A stretch of 55,492 nucleotides of DNA from a virus, in IMG/VR virus record IMGVR_UViG_3300010373_000056, positions 1-55,492 of that record; one strand, written 5' to 3'. Within the stretch, counting starts at the first letter, position 1; every line of letters begins with the position of its first letter. The notes under the pieces are model-generated. The model saw only the letters and a list, made by a program, of their open reading frames with translations, did not search any database and had not been told where the DNA came from. Below are positions 13,983-19,950 of the stretch, piece by piece. The position numbers were made by a program, and so were the translations under genes.

Positions 13983-14752
13983 GCGGACACCTGCTCCCGC
14001 AATGCCTGCATCTTGGCCGCGTAGTCCACGCGCAACGGCTCCCGCTGGGCGGCGCTCAACTTGGACTTGGCCATCTGCTCGCCGACCTTGTTGAGCTCGG
14101 CCATCGTCTCCGACATGGCGATCGACGCCGCGAAGTCGGCAGCGAGCAGCGGATCTTCCGGCTCTTCGTCCGGCACGACCTTCTGGGACTCGTGCTCGAT
14201 CTCGTCGTTGCCGAGGCTGACCTGCTGAGCGACGCCCTCCTGGACGTCCTCCGGGGCTTCGTCCTCGACGCCGACCAGCGTGGCCTTGACCAGCGCGCTC
14301 GTCTGGCCCTTGTTGTAGAGGGAGAGGCCGAACTGGTCCCCGAGGTTGATCGCGGCCCGCTTCTTGGCCAGCGAGATCGCCGACTTATAGGCCAGGTCGT
14401 GCCCGTCGCCCCGGGTTTGGTTCTGCGCCGTGGCCGTCGATCCGTCTTCGTACTGGCATATCACCTTGCCGGTCTCGTCCCGGATCGAGAGACGCAGCAG
14501 AGCCCGGTAGCAGACGTCGAAGCGGTTTGGATCTGGCTCGGTCTTACCCTTGGACACCGACGTTGTCGGCATCTCGAAGACGCACTCGACTTGCAGCACC
14601 TCTGTGTCGAATCCGCCGAACCCGAACATGCGGATCAAGTGCGCCGTGATGTCCTGCTGGGAGACGTGAGAGTGTCCCTGCGCCTGCAGGACGCGCTGCG
14701 GAGCGATCGGTTTCAGGAGTTGGGCAACTTGCTTCTGATTGAACTGGCTCAT
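13979..14752 (-). CDS. Rad52-family single-strand annealing protein
   Basis: A 257-residue protein starting MSQFNQKQVAQLLKPIAPQR at 14752. The N-terminal 170 residues hold the annealase core: ITAHLIRMFGFGGFDTE, then GHDLAYKSAISLAKKRAAINLGDQFGLSLYN. An acidic C-terminal tail follows, as in single-strand-binding partners. Together with the YqaJ nuclease (4-bp overlap) it forms a Red-like recombination pair used for replication-linked repair and genome mosaicism. Confidence 0.9.
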   Translation of the reverse strand: MSQFNQKQVAQLLKPIAPQRVLQAQGHSHVSQQDITAHLIRMFGFGGFDTEVLQVECVFEMPTTSVSKGKTEPDPNRFDVCYRALLRLSIRDETGKVICQYEDGSTATAQNQTRGDGHDLAYKSAISLAKKRAAINLGDQFGLSLYNKGQTSALVKATLVGVEDEAPEDVQEGVAQQVSLGNDEIEHESQKVVPDEEPEDPLLAADFAASIAMSETMAELNKVGEQMAKSKLSAAQREPLRVDYAAKMQALREQVSA

Positions 14753-14946
14753 TCTTCTGTCCCCCATGAAAGAAAGTCCGGCACATACCCGTGACGGCGG
14801 ACCATGCTCGACGCCGACAACCCGTTGCGGTGCCGAGCGCCCGACTGCATGGCGTAGTAGCGGTGGCGGGCGTTGGAGCGGCGCTCGCCCCAGAACATCC
14901 CGACGAGAAGCGAGACGATCGCGATGACGAAGTCCAGGCTGTTCAC
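14749..14946 (-). CDS. Small membrane-anchored protein (65 aa)
   Basis: GTG at 14946 overlaps the upstream stop (GTGA). One transmembrane segment (FVIAIVSLLVGMFWG, residues ~5-20) is followed by a basic region (ERRSNARHRYY). Expected topology: cytosolic C terminus. It belongs with the next two membrane/secreted genes. Function unknown. Confidence 0.6.
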   Translation of the reverse strand: MNSLDFVIAIVSLLVGMFWGERRSNARHRYYAMQSGARHRNGLSASSMVRRHGYVPDFLSWGTEE

Positions 14947-15026
14947 GACTCGTCCTCGATCCCGTCGAGCCAGAGCCAGAGCGCGACAGCCCAGGCGGCG
15001 GACATGGCAAGCCAGAGGTAAGTCAC
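14943..15026 (-). CDS. Very small membrane peptide (27 aa)
   Basis: Reads MTYLWLAMSAAWAVALWLWL and ends DGIEDES: a single hydrophobic helix plus an acidic tail. GTG at 15026 and stop at 14943 overlap both neighbours by 4 bp, the main support for its being translated. Function unknown. Confidence 0.45.
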   Translation of the reverse strand: MTYLWLAMSAAWAVALWLWLDGIEDES

Positions 15027-15565
15027 TGGTGCTCACCCCGCCGACGCATGACCCGGGAGAACCCGAGAAGTAAGAGCCCGGCAGCCGCGCTAGCCACCCC
15101 CGTGAGAAGCGCGACTGCCGGGTGAGCGCCCGTCAACGCCAGGCCGGGGGCGGCACTAGCGGTGGGCGCGGCCGACACGACGGGAGAAGACGTGTCGGGG
15201 CTGGTGATCGACAAGGCCGGGCCGATGCTGGCCTCAGCGCTCGTCGCGGTGCCCAAGGAGATAGGCGACGACGACGGAACGGCGGACGAAAGCGTGCCAC
15301 TTGGGATGGCTGGCCCGGTTGCCGATGTAGTAGACGACGCCGAAGGCGACGAGGAAGACGACGGAGTCGCCGAGACCGAAGGCGAGCCAGACGACGACGG
15401 CGAGGAGGACGACAGCGGCGGCGTAGGCCAGGTCGAATGCGTCTCGCTTGAGCGGGTATTGCTTGGCTTTGGGCATGGCGTGCCTCCGATGGTTCCGGCG
15501 GCGGCGACACCGCTACCGGCGAGGATGAGGAACCCGGCAGCGACCGGGAGGGCGAAGCGGTTCAT
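15023..15565 (-). CDS. Secreted, probably wall-anchored Ser/Pro-rich protein with LAXTG sorting signal
   Basis: A 180-residue protein. Signal peptide at 1-25 (FALPVAAGFLILAGSGVAAAG), a low-complexity Ser/Thr/Pro/Ala stalk to about residue 140, then LALTG, a hydrophobic segment and RRRGEHQ. LAXTG followed by a membrane span and basic tail is the substrate signal of class E sortases of high-GC actinobacteria. Expected fate is covalent attachment to host peptidoglycan. No folded domain is seen. A second gene is nested in another frame at 15234-15476. It could alter the host surface, but being in the lytic early block argues against a purely lysogenic role. Confidence 0.75.
   Translation of the reverse strand: MNRFALPVAAGFLILAGSGVAAAGTIGGTPCPKPSNTRSSETHSTWPTPPLSSSSPSSSGSPSVSATPSSSSSPSASSTTSATGPAIPSGTLSSAVPSSSPISLGTATSAEASIGPALSITSPDTSSPVVSAAPTASAAPGLALTGAHPAVALLTGVASAAAGLLLLGFSRVMRRRGEHQ
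15234..15476 (-). CDS. Nested gene: two-helix membrane protein (80 aa)
   Basis: It lies entirely inside the LAXTG gene in another frame of the same strand. The ATG at 15476 is preceded by GGAGGCACGCC, one of the best ribosome binding sites in the window. The product has a basic N terminus (MPKAKQYPLKRD), two transmembrane segments (YAAAVVLLAVVVWLAFGL and VVFLVAFGVVYYIG) and a basic C terminus. Holins are sometimes encoded this way, but position far from the lysin makes that only a possibility. The Ser-rich stalk of the outer gene is what a hydrophobic frame gives when read out of phase. Confidence 0.6.
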   Translation of the reverse strand: MPKAKQYPLKRDAFDLAYAAAVVLLAVVVWLAFGLGDSVVFLVAFGVVYYIGNRASHPKWHAFVRRSVVVAYLLGHRDER

Positions 15566-16026
15566 CGAGCACCGCCTAGGAGTGAGCCGCAGTCCCACTC
15601 GACGACATCCTCTTTGACCTCTCGGTCTTCGAACGCCGTCGCGACCTGCTTCACGACCGTCCTTGTCCCGATGACCCGCCGCTCGCACACCGCCTCACGG
15701 TCGGCCGCGATCTGCAAGTGGAGGCCGCGCATCGCGGACTGGGCGTAGAAGTAGACCGTCGCGGACTTGTCCCATGTGCCGCCGAGTTCGCGGATAATGC
15801 CGGCGGCAGTTTCACGCTGCGCCTCGTCGCCGAGCAGGTTCCAGCCCAATGGGTTCCACGGCTGCCCGTGGATCGGCAACGGCACGGTTGGATGGGCTTC
15901 GAGGGCGTCAGCGAGGGCGCGCAGTCCAGCGATGTACTCGGCGCGCTCCCGATCCTGGCGGGCGTCATCTATCGAATCCCTGAGCGCCTTCATGAGGTCT
16001 TTGGGCTCGCTCTTTTTGGCGGTCAT
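15562..16026 (-). CDS. Hypothetical protein (154 aa)
   Basis: A helical N terminus (MTAKKSEPKDLMKALRDSID) leads to a mixed domain with PWNPLGWNLLGDEAQRETAAGIIRELGG and aromatic TVYFYAQ. Similar proteins occur in streptomycete phages and genomes as unknowns. It overlaps both neighbours by 4 bp. Confidence 0.7.
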   Translation of the reverse strand: MTAKKSEPKDLMKALRDSIDDARQDRERAEYIAGLRALADALEAHPTVPLPIHGQPWNPLGWNLLGDEAQRETAAGIIRELGGTWDKSATVYFYAQSAMRGLHLQIAADREAVCERRVIGTRTVVKQVATAFEDREVKEDVVEWDCGSLLGGAR

Positions 16027-16388
16027 CGGCGTGCCGCCTGCGCGAGCATCCGCCGGTTAGCGGCCTGGACGTCGAGGTGCGCCTGATGCCAGTCGCACGC
16101 CACCGAGCCCGGAGTGGCGATCGGGTCGCCGCACGCCTGCCCAGCGAGCGGGACGGGGCAGAGCAGCTCGTTGTCGTACGCGCCGAACAGGACGTGCTGG
16201 CCCTTGGCGCACATGTCCCGCTTGAAGTGCTCCATCCGCAGGGTCGCGGTCATCTCGCCGTCGACCCATTGGCGACCGCACTGGATGCAGAACGCGATCT
16301 GCTTGCGGGTGTCGCAGGACAGGCAACCGTCGACTGGTTCATCGCGGTGCCAGTCTTCGCAGTGGGTGTAGTACTCGTCCTCGGTCAT
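16023..16388 (-). CDS. Cysteine/histidine-rich zinc-binding protein
   Basis: A 121-residue protein with CLSC, CIQC and further CPV...C...CDWH positions, enough for two zinc sites. It is the first gene after the Cro-like gene, with a hairpin between them, so its expression may depend on read-through or antitermination. Function unknown. Confidence 0.7.
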   Translation of the reverse strand: MTEDEYYTHCEDWHRDEPVDGCLSCDTRKQIAFCIQCGRQWVDGEMTATLRMEHFKRDMCAKGQHVLFGAYDNELLCPVPLAGQACGDPIATPGSVACDWHQAHLDVQAANRRMLAQAARR

Positions 16389-16455
16389 GCGGCTTCACAC
16401 CGACTTAGTCCGGCGTCTGAAATACTCATTGGTGTCGATCCCTTCCGATCGGCTT

Positions 16456-16486
16456 GAACGGCTCCGGGTGCATTCCGGGGCCGTTC
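16456..16486 (-). terminator. Strong hairpin directly after the Cro-like gene
   Basis: A 12-bp stem (GAACGGCTCCGG with its complement, one G-T pair) and a 7-base loop lie two bases beyond the TAG at 16488. No T-run follows, which is common for actinobacterial terminators. It would attenuate rightward-promoter transcription between the Cro-like gene and the early block. Confidence 0.6.
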
Positions 16487-16487
16487 G

Positions 16488-16721
16488 CTATTTGGTGGTC
16501 GTCAGTTCGCCGGGTAGCAGCGAGGTCGGAGCAATGTCCAGGACTTCGGCTGCCCGGTAGATCTCGTCCACGGTGAACGGCACGTCGCCGTTGAGCCGCC
16601 GGGTGGCCGCCGAGAGGGACATGTCCAACGAGTCAGCGAACGACTGGCGCGATATGCGCAGACGGGCTAAGTTGGCACGGACCTCAGCGGCTACCCTCTG
16701 AGCGGTGGGGTTGGTCGCCAT
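16488..16721 (-). CDS. Cro-like helix-turn-helix protein
   Basis: A 77-residue protein with a central helix-turn-helix (SRQSFADSLDMSLSAATRRLNG) and flanking helices. Without gaps it aligns with the divergently encoded repressor from VAAEVR through the last helix (VDEIYRAAEVLDI against VDDLERLSGLLEL), so the two are paralogues. Context (divergent, first gene toward the lytic block, short) suggests the Cro role: shutting off repressor synthesis. The ATG is six bases after a -10 element, so its mRNA is probably leaderless. Confidence 0.8.
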   Translation of the reverse strand: MATNPTAQRVAAEVRANLARLRISRQSFADSLDMSLSAATRRLNGDVPFTVDEIYRAAEVLDIAPTSLLPGELTTTK

Positions 16722-16725
16722 AGGA

Positions 16726-16734
16726 CTAACTTAG
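16726..16734. promoter_or_regulatory. Palindrome CTAACTTAG over the Cro -10 element
   Basis: A 9-bp perfect palindrome around a central C overlaps the -10 of the Cro-like promoter. Half-site-like CTAA/TTAG strings also occur near 16403, 16667 and 16802. It is a candidate operator for the repressor or Cro; only sequence symmetry supports this. Confidence 0.4.
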
Positions 16735-16757
16735 GACATGAGCGGCACGCATGTCAA
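16728..16757 (-). promoter_or_regulatory. Leftward leaderless promoter of the Cro-like gene
   Basis: Minus strand TTGACA (16757-16752), 18-base spacer, TAAGTT (16733-16728), six bases, then ATG at 16721. A start site seven bases after the -10 would be the A of the ATG, so no leader or ribosome binding site exists. Confidence 0.75.
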
Positions 16758-16805
16758 CCCGTGCGCGCATAACTTTTTCGGCCAGCGGCAAACGTCCGCG
16801 CTAAT

Positions 16806-16836
16806 TTGACAAAACCAGCCGCGTAGTGGTTATTCT
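16806..16836 (+). promoter_or_regulatory. Rightward leaderless promoter of the repressor
   Basis: TTGACA (16806-16811), 19-base spacer, TATTCT (16831-16836), six bases, then ATG at 16843. Predicted transcription start coincides with the start codon. Confidence 0.7.
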
Positions 16837-16842
16837 CGTCGC

Positions 16843-17232
16843 ATGACGAAAGCCATCGTTTCCGAGATGCCCGATCGTGGGGACTCTCTGCGGGCGCAAG
16901 TGGCCGCCGAGGTCCGTTCCGAGCTCAGCCGCAAGAAGATCACGGTCAACAAGCTGCCCGGGCTGATCGGCGAGAGCCAGTCGTACTGGTCTCGACGCAT
17001 CGGGTCGGCCCAGGTTGCGCTCTCGGTCGACGACCTAGAGCGACTGTCGGGGTTGCTTGAGTTGCCGCCGTGGCGGTTCCTGACGACGCGGCCGCAGAAC
17101 GGCGCTCCGCCGCCTTCGTGGGGCTCGGGGTGGGCCCCGCGGGGCTCGAACCCGCAACCTACGGATTACAAGGTGGACGGATCGGTCGCGCTGGCCGATG
17201 TCATCCCGCTTACTCGTCGGCGAACAGGGTGA
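16843..17232 (+). CDS. Immunity repressor-like HTH protein with attP core in its 3' end
   Basis: A 129-residue protein. Helix-turn-helix at about residues 30-55 (KKITVNKLPGLIGESQSYWSRRIG), then a helix VDDLERLSGLL; it is a paralogue of the Cro-like protein. Residues ~97-110 (WAPRGSNPQPTDYK) are the reverse complement of a tRNA-Thr 3' half read as protein, the presumed attP core. Integration would exchange everything after about residue 110 for host-encoded residues or an early stop. This is the layout of mycobacteriophage BPs, where the viral repressor form is unstable and the shortened prophage form is active. Confidence 0.8.
   Translation: MTKAIVSEMPDRGDSLRAQVAAEVRSELSRKKITVNKLPGLIGESQSYWSRRIGSAQVALSVDDLERLSGLLELPPWRFLTTRPQNGAPPPSWGSGWAPRGSNPQPTDYKVDGSVALADVIPLTRRRTG
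17131..17172 (-). other. Putative attP core: 3' half of tRNA-Thr(UGU)
   Basis: On the minus strand, reading from 17172: anticodon loop CTTGTAA, stem TCCGT, variable AGGTT, T-stem/loop GCGGG-TTCGAGC-CCCGC, acceptor 3' strand GGGGCCC and discriminator A. The 5' partner of the anticodon stem is not present beyond 17172, so this is a half tRNA. Tyrosine integrases commonly cross over in the anticodon loop of such sites, and integration would rebuild an intact host tRNA. Confidence 0.8.
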
Positions 17233-17247
17233 CCAGTCCACTCCGTA

Positions 17248-17264
17248 AGTTGCCATCGGCAACT
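17248..17264 (+). other. Short hairpin between repressor and integrase
   Basis: Inverted repeat AGTTGCC-ATC-GGCAACT, 16 bases after the repressor stop. It could be a weak terminator or part of the attP arm region. No T-run follows. Confidence 0.4.
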
Positions 17265-17312
17265 AATGTCTTCCCCTTCCCTCGTTGTGTGCCCGCTGTT
17301 AACTTGTCCGGC

Positions 17313-18137
17313 ATGCCGGGGTCCCGCTTAACAGAGTGGGAACAATGGATGCGAGCCGCGAGCCTCGCCCCGCGCACCATTCAGGCCCGCATTGACCTGG
17401 TCCTGCTCTTCGCCGAGCGGACCGGACTCGACCCCACCGGGGCCAGTTGGCAAGACCTCACGATGTTCCTTGCCGCGCTGGCTGGGGCCGGGACCCGCCA
17501 GACCTACCAGGGCCACTTCCGAGCCTGGTATCAATGGCTCGTCCGCATGGAGTACCGACCAGACGACCCGACGCAGAAACTCCACAAACAGCGCGTGCCG
17601 CGACGCAGCCCCCGCCCGTTCACCATCGGCCAGGTCTCGAAGATCCTCAGCCAAAGGATGCACCGACGGACCCGGGCCATGGTGCTCCTCGGCGCATACG
17701 AGGGCTTCCGGGTCAGCGAGATCGCCAAGGTCGCCGGCCCGCACATCGAAGGCCCCAACATCTGGGTCGAGGGCAAGGGCGGCGTGGTCGACAAGGTCCC
17801 GCTCCATCCGCTGGTCGCCGAGGTCGCCGAGACATTCCCAGCCCGCGACTTCTGGTTCCCGTCGCACGTCCGGCCTGGCCCGATGACAGGTAACTCCGCG
17901 TCACGGATTATCTCCGATCTGATCGCCCGGGCTGGTGTCGACGGGACCGCGCATCAGCTCCGGCACTTCTTTCTCACCGAGGCTCTCCGAGCGTCAGGCG
18001 GCAACTTGAAGGTCGCCCAGGAACTGGGCCGACATGCGTCCATCGCGACGACGGCCGGTTACACCAAGGTCGACGACGAGGAGCGGCGTGCGGCGGTGTT
18101 CGCGTTGCCGCGACCGCTCCGGCTGATCTCCAGTTAG
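17313..18137 (+). CDS. int: Tyrosine-family site-specific integrase
   Basis: A 274-residue enzyme from ATG 17313; the frame is open further upstream but those residues overlap the repressor and tRNA-like core. A SAM-like core-binding domain occupies ~10-95. The catalytic domain has Arg in YEGFRVSEI, Lys in VEGKGGVVDK, HQLRH, GRHASIATT and the nucleophile Tyr in GYTKVD. All R-K-H-R-H-Y residues are present. There is no obvious N-terminal arm-binding domain, so it is short for a phage integrase. A TAACTT lies seven bases before the ATG, a possible leaderless start with a weak -35. Confidence 0.9.
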   Translation: MPGSRLTEWEQWMRAASLAPRTIQARIDLVLLFAERTGLDPTGASWQDLTMFLAALAGAGTRQTYQGHFRAWYQWLVRMEYRPDDPTQKLHKQRVPRRSPRPFTIGQVSKILSQRMHRRTRAMVLLGAYEGFRVSEIAKVAGPHIEGPNIWVEGKGGVVDKVPLHPLVAEVAETFPARDFWFPSHVRPGPMTGNSASRIISDLIARAGVDGTAHQLRHFFLTEALRASGGNLKVAQELGRHASIATTAGYTKVDDEERRAAVFALPRPLRLISS

Positions 18138-18211
18138 CTCGGTAACCAACCTATGGACCTAACGCAGAGTTGACGCTACGCTGCCCCGCATATCAGTTGA
18201 GGAGATCAACA

Positions 18212-18844
18212 ATGACCACGATCGACGACTACGCCAGGGAGAATATCGCCCAAGAGGAGGCCGAGCGCGACCCGTTCACCGTCGAGCGCTACCAGCAGTT
18301 CGTCCGCCACCTGCCACCGGACCCGAGGGTCGTCCTCGACGTCGGTTGCTCCACCGGGCGCGGGGGCCAGGAACTCGTCACCGCCCGCCCCGACATCGAA
18401 CTGTGGGGAATCGACGTCCTCCAATCCCGCCTCGACGCCCTCCCCGACGCCTACGCGAAGCGGGTGCTGGGCCTCTCCACCGACATCCCGCTCGAAGACG
18501 GCACGGTGGATGTCATCGTCGCCGGGGAGTTCCTCGAGCACCTCCGGCCCCGCGACGTCGACCCGACGCTGTGCGAGTTCCAGCGCGTCCTCCGCGTCGG
18601 CGGCCGGCTGATCCTGACCACGCCCAACCCGAGCTCGCTGCGCCTCCGCTTGCAGCACCTGACCGTCTACACGCCCGGGCACCTGACCCAGCACCATGTG
18701 TCGACGTTGCGCCGCCGGTTGAAGATGCACGGATTCCGCAACGTGCGGACCTGGGGCACCGGCAAGATGAGCCGCAAGATCGGCACCAACGTCCCGCTCA
18801 TGCCGCTCTACGGCAGCTACCTGATGCGGGCGGACAAGAAGTGA
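18212..18844 (+). CDS. SAM-dependent methyltransferase, class I
   Basis: A 210-residue protein starting MTTIDDYARENIAQEEAE after TTGAGGAGATCAACA. Cofactor motifs: VVLDVGCSTGRGGQ (motif I), IELWGIDVL (acidic end of beta 2) and VIVAGEFLEHL; then RVLRVGGRLILTTPNP. This is the pattern of small-molecule or glycan/lipid methyltransferases rather than DNA ones. The gene follows the integrase on the same strand and overlaps a lipoprotein gene, so it may be expressed in lysogens and modify the host envelope. Confidence 0.8.
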   Translation: MTTIDDYARENIAQEEAERDPFTVERYQQFVRHLPPDPRVVLDVGCSTGRGGQELVTARPDIELWGIDVLQSRLDALPDAYAKRVLGLSTDIPLEDGTVDVIVAGEFLEHLRPRDVDPTLCEFQRVLRVGGRLILTTPNPSSLRLRLQHLTVYTPGHLTQHHVSTLRRRLKMHGFRNVRTWGTGKMSRKIGTNVPLMPLYGSYLMRADKK

Positions 18845-19347
18845 AGCGCCTGCTGATTGGAGTTCCAGCGCTCTGTCTGCTGGCCGCGTGCGGCGGATCC
18901 AAGACGACCGCGAATCCGCCCGCTGCGCCAGGCACCACGGCGGCGGCAGTCGTGGCGTCCAGCAGTGCGACCGCCTGGACGACGCAGGAGGCTGGGCAGC
19001 AATACCTCGCCATGATCGCCGAGCCCAACAAGGACATCACTGCGCTCCGAGCCCTGCCCGACACCGCCACGGCGGCCCAGTACACCGCCATCGCCAAGCA
19101 ACTGACGACCGACCTGGCGACGTTCGCGACCGCGCTCAACGCCGGGAAGTGGCCGAGCCAGGTGCAGGCGAAGGTCGACGCCGACGAGACCAGTGTTCTG
19201 GCAGAGCGATCCATCTTTCAATCTATCTCACAGGCCACGTCGACCGCAGACATCAACAGCATCCTGTCGGCCAACCAGGCGACGCTCACCACGGCCACGG
19301 CCAACTCCGAGGCCCTGCGCATAGCCTTGGGGCTGGCCAGCAACTGA
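18841..19347 (+). CDS. Secreted lipoprotein
   Basis: A 168-residue protein with GTG start overlapping the methyltransferase stop (GTGA). Signal peptide MKRLLIGVPALCLLAAC has a lipobox LAAC with Cys at 17. An Ala/Thr-rich linker and a helical Ala/Thr-rich domain follow. It would be a membrane-anchored outer-face lipoprotein. Linkage to int suggests a prophage-expressed surface factor such as superinfection exclusion, which is inference from position. Confidence 0.75.
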   Translation: MKRLLIGVPALCLLAACGGSKTTANPPAAPGTTAAAVVASSSATAWTTQEAGQQYLAMIAEPNKDITALRALPDTATAAQYTAIAKQLTTDLATFATALNAGKWPSQVQAKVDADETSVLAERSIFQSISQATSTADINSILSANQATLTTATANSEALRIALGLASN

Positions 19348-19360
19348 GAACGCGGAAAGC

Positions 19361-19396
19361 GCCCCGCCCACCGTCATGGGGAACGGTGGGCGGGGC
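19361..19396. terminator. Bidirectional terminator between convergent blocks
   Basis: A perfect 14-bp GC-rich stem (GCCCCGCCCACCGT and complement) with an 8-base loop, 13 bases after the lipoprotein stop and 20 bases beyond the end of the late minus-strand block. It separates the lysogeny and late operons. Confidence 0.85.
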
Positions 19397-19416
19397 AGCG
19401 TGCGGGCCGTGAAGGG

Positions 19417-19782
19417 CTAGACGAAGACGATCTGAGAGCCGCGCCGGATGACGGCGGTGGCGGGGTTGGCTCCGAGCTTCGCCCACACATACCAAGTGCC
19501 GGTCACGGGGACGAAGTTAGAGCCGCCGATCAGGACGGCGGCCTCCAGCCAATGCAACGTGGTGCCGGAGATGCTGGACGTGGTGCCGGACTGGGTGAGC
19601 AGGTTCCCGCCCGTGATCCAACCCCCGGCCATGGTGGCGGCTTCGACGTCGGTGCCGAACGAGAGCGCGATCGTGTCGCTGGAGATGTCGACGCCGGTCT
19701 GCTCGGTGAACCGCTCCCAGTAGGTCGGCTCGTTCGCCCCCGAGGAGACCCAGATCGTTTGCGGTTTGACGGGCTGCGTCAT
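19417..19782 (-). CDS. Hypothetical accessory virion protein (121 aa)
   Basis: A beta-rich protein (IWVSSGANEPTYWERFTEQTG, GTWYVWAKLGANPATAVIRRG) resembling small head-fibre or tail-fibre accessory proteins. The last gene of the late block, two bases after the end of the repeat protein's reading direction start. Virion location is inferred. Confidence 0.6.
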   Translation of the reverse strand: MTQPVKPQTIWVSSGANEPTYWERFTEQTGVDISSDTIALSFGTDVEAATMAGGWITGGNLLTQSGTTSSISGTTLHWLEAAVLIGGSNFVPVTGTWYVWAKLGANPATAVIRRGSQIVFV

Positions 19783-19783
19783 G

Positions 19784-19950
19784 TCAGCTCCTGGTCGTCA
19801 GTAGCCACTGGTCGTCGCCCGTGGTCAAGTGGTAGGCGTCGGTCCCGCTGGTCAGGGGCCATTGGTCCGTCTCGGTCGCGAGCGGCCAGCGGTCGCCTTG
19901 GGTCGTGAGCAGCCATTGGTCCGGCTGGGTCGCGAGGACCACGTCGATGT
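19784..19950 (-). repeat. Five short Trp-rich repeats at the C terminus of the fibre-like protein
   Basis: Codes for PDQWLLTTQ, GDRWPLATE, TDQWPLTSG, TDAYHLTTG and DDQWLLTTR, each about 9-10 residues. It is a second, unrelated repeat array next to the 18-residue one. Confidence 0.75.

Noticed and set aside
17131-17200. A complete tRNA gene
   Set aside because: Only the half from anticodon loop to acceptor 3' strand is present; the bases beyond 17172 cannot pair as anticodon stem, D-arm or acceptor 5' strand.
17070-17312. A longer integrase with ~80 extra N-terminal residues
   Set aside because: Those residues are read from the repressor and the tRNA-like core in another frame (GPAGLEPATYGLQGG is a usual mistranslation of such sequence); the ATG at 17313 fits the start of the core-binding domain.
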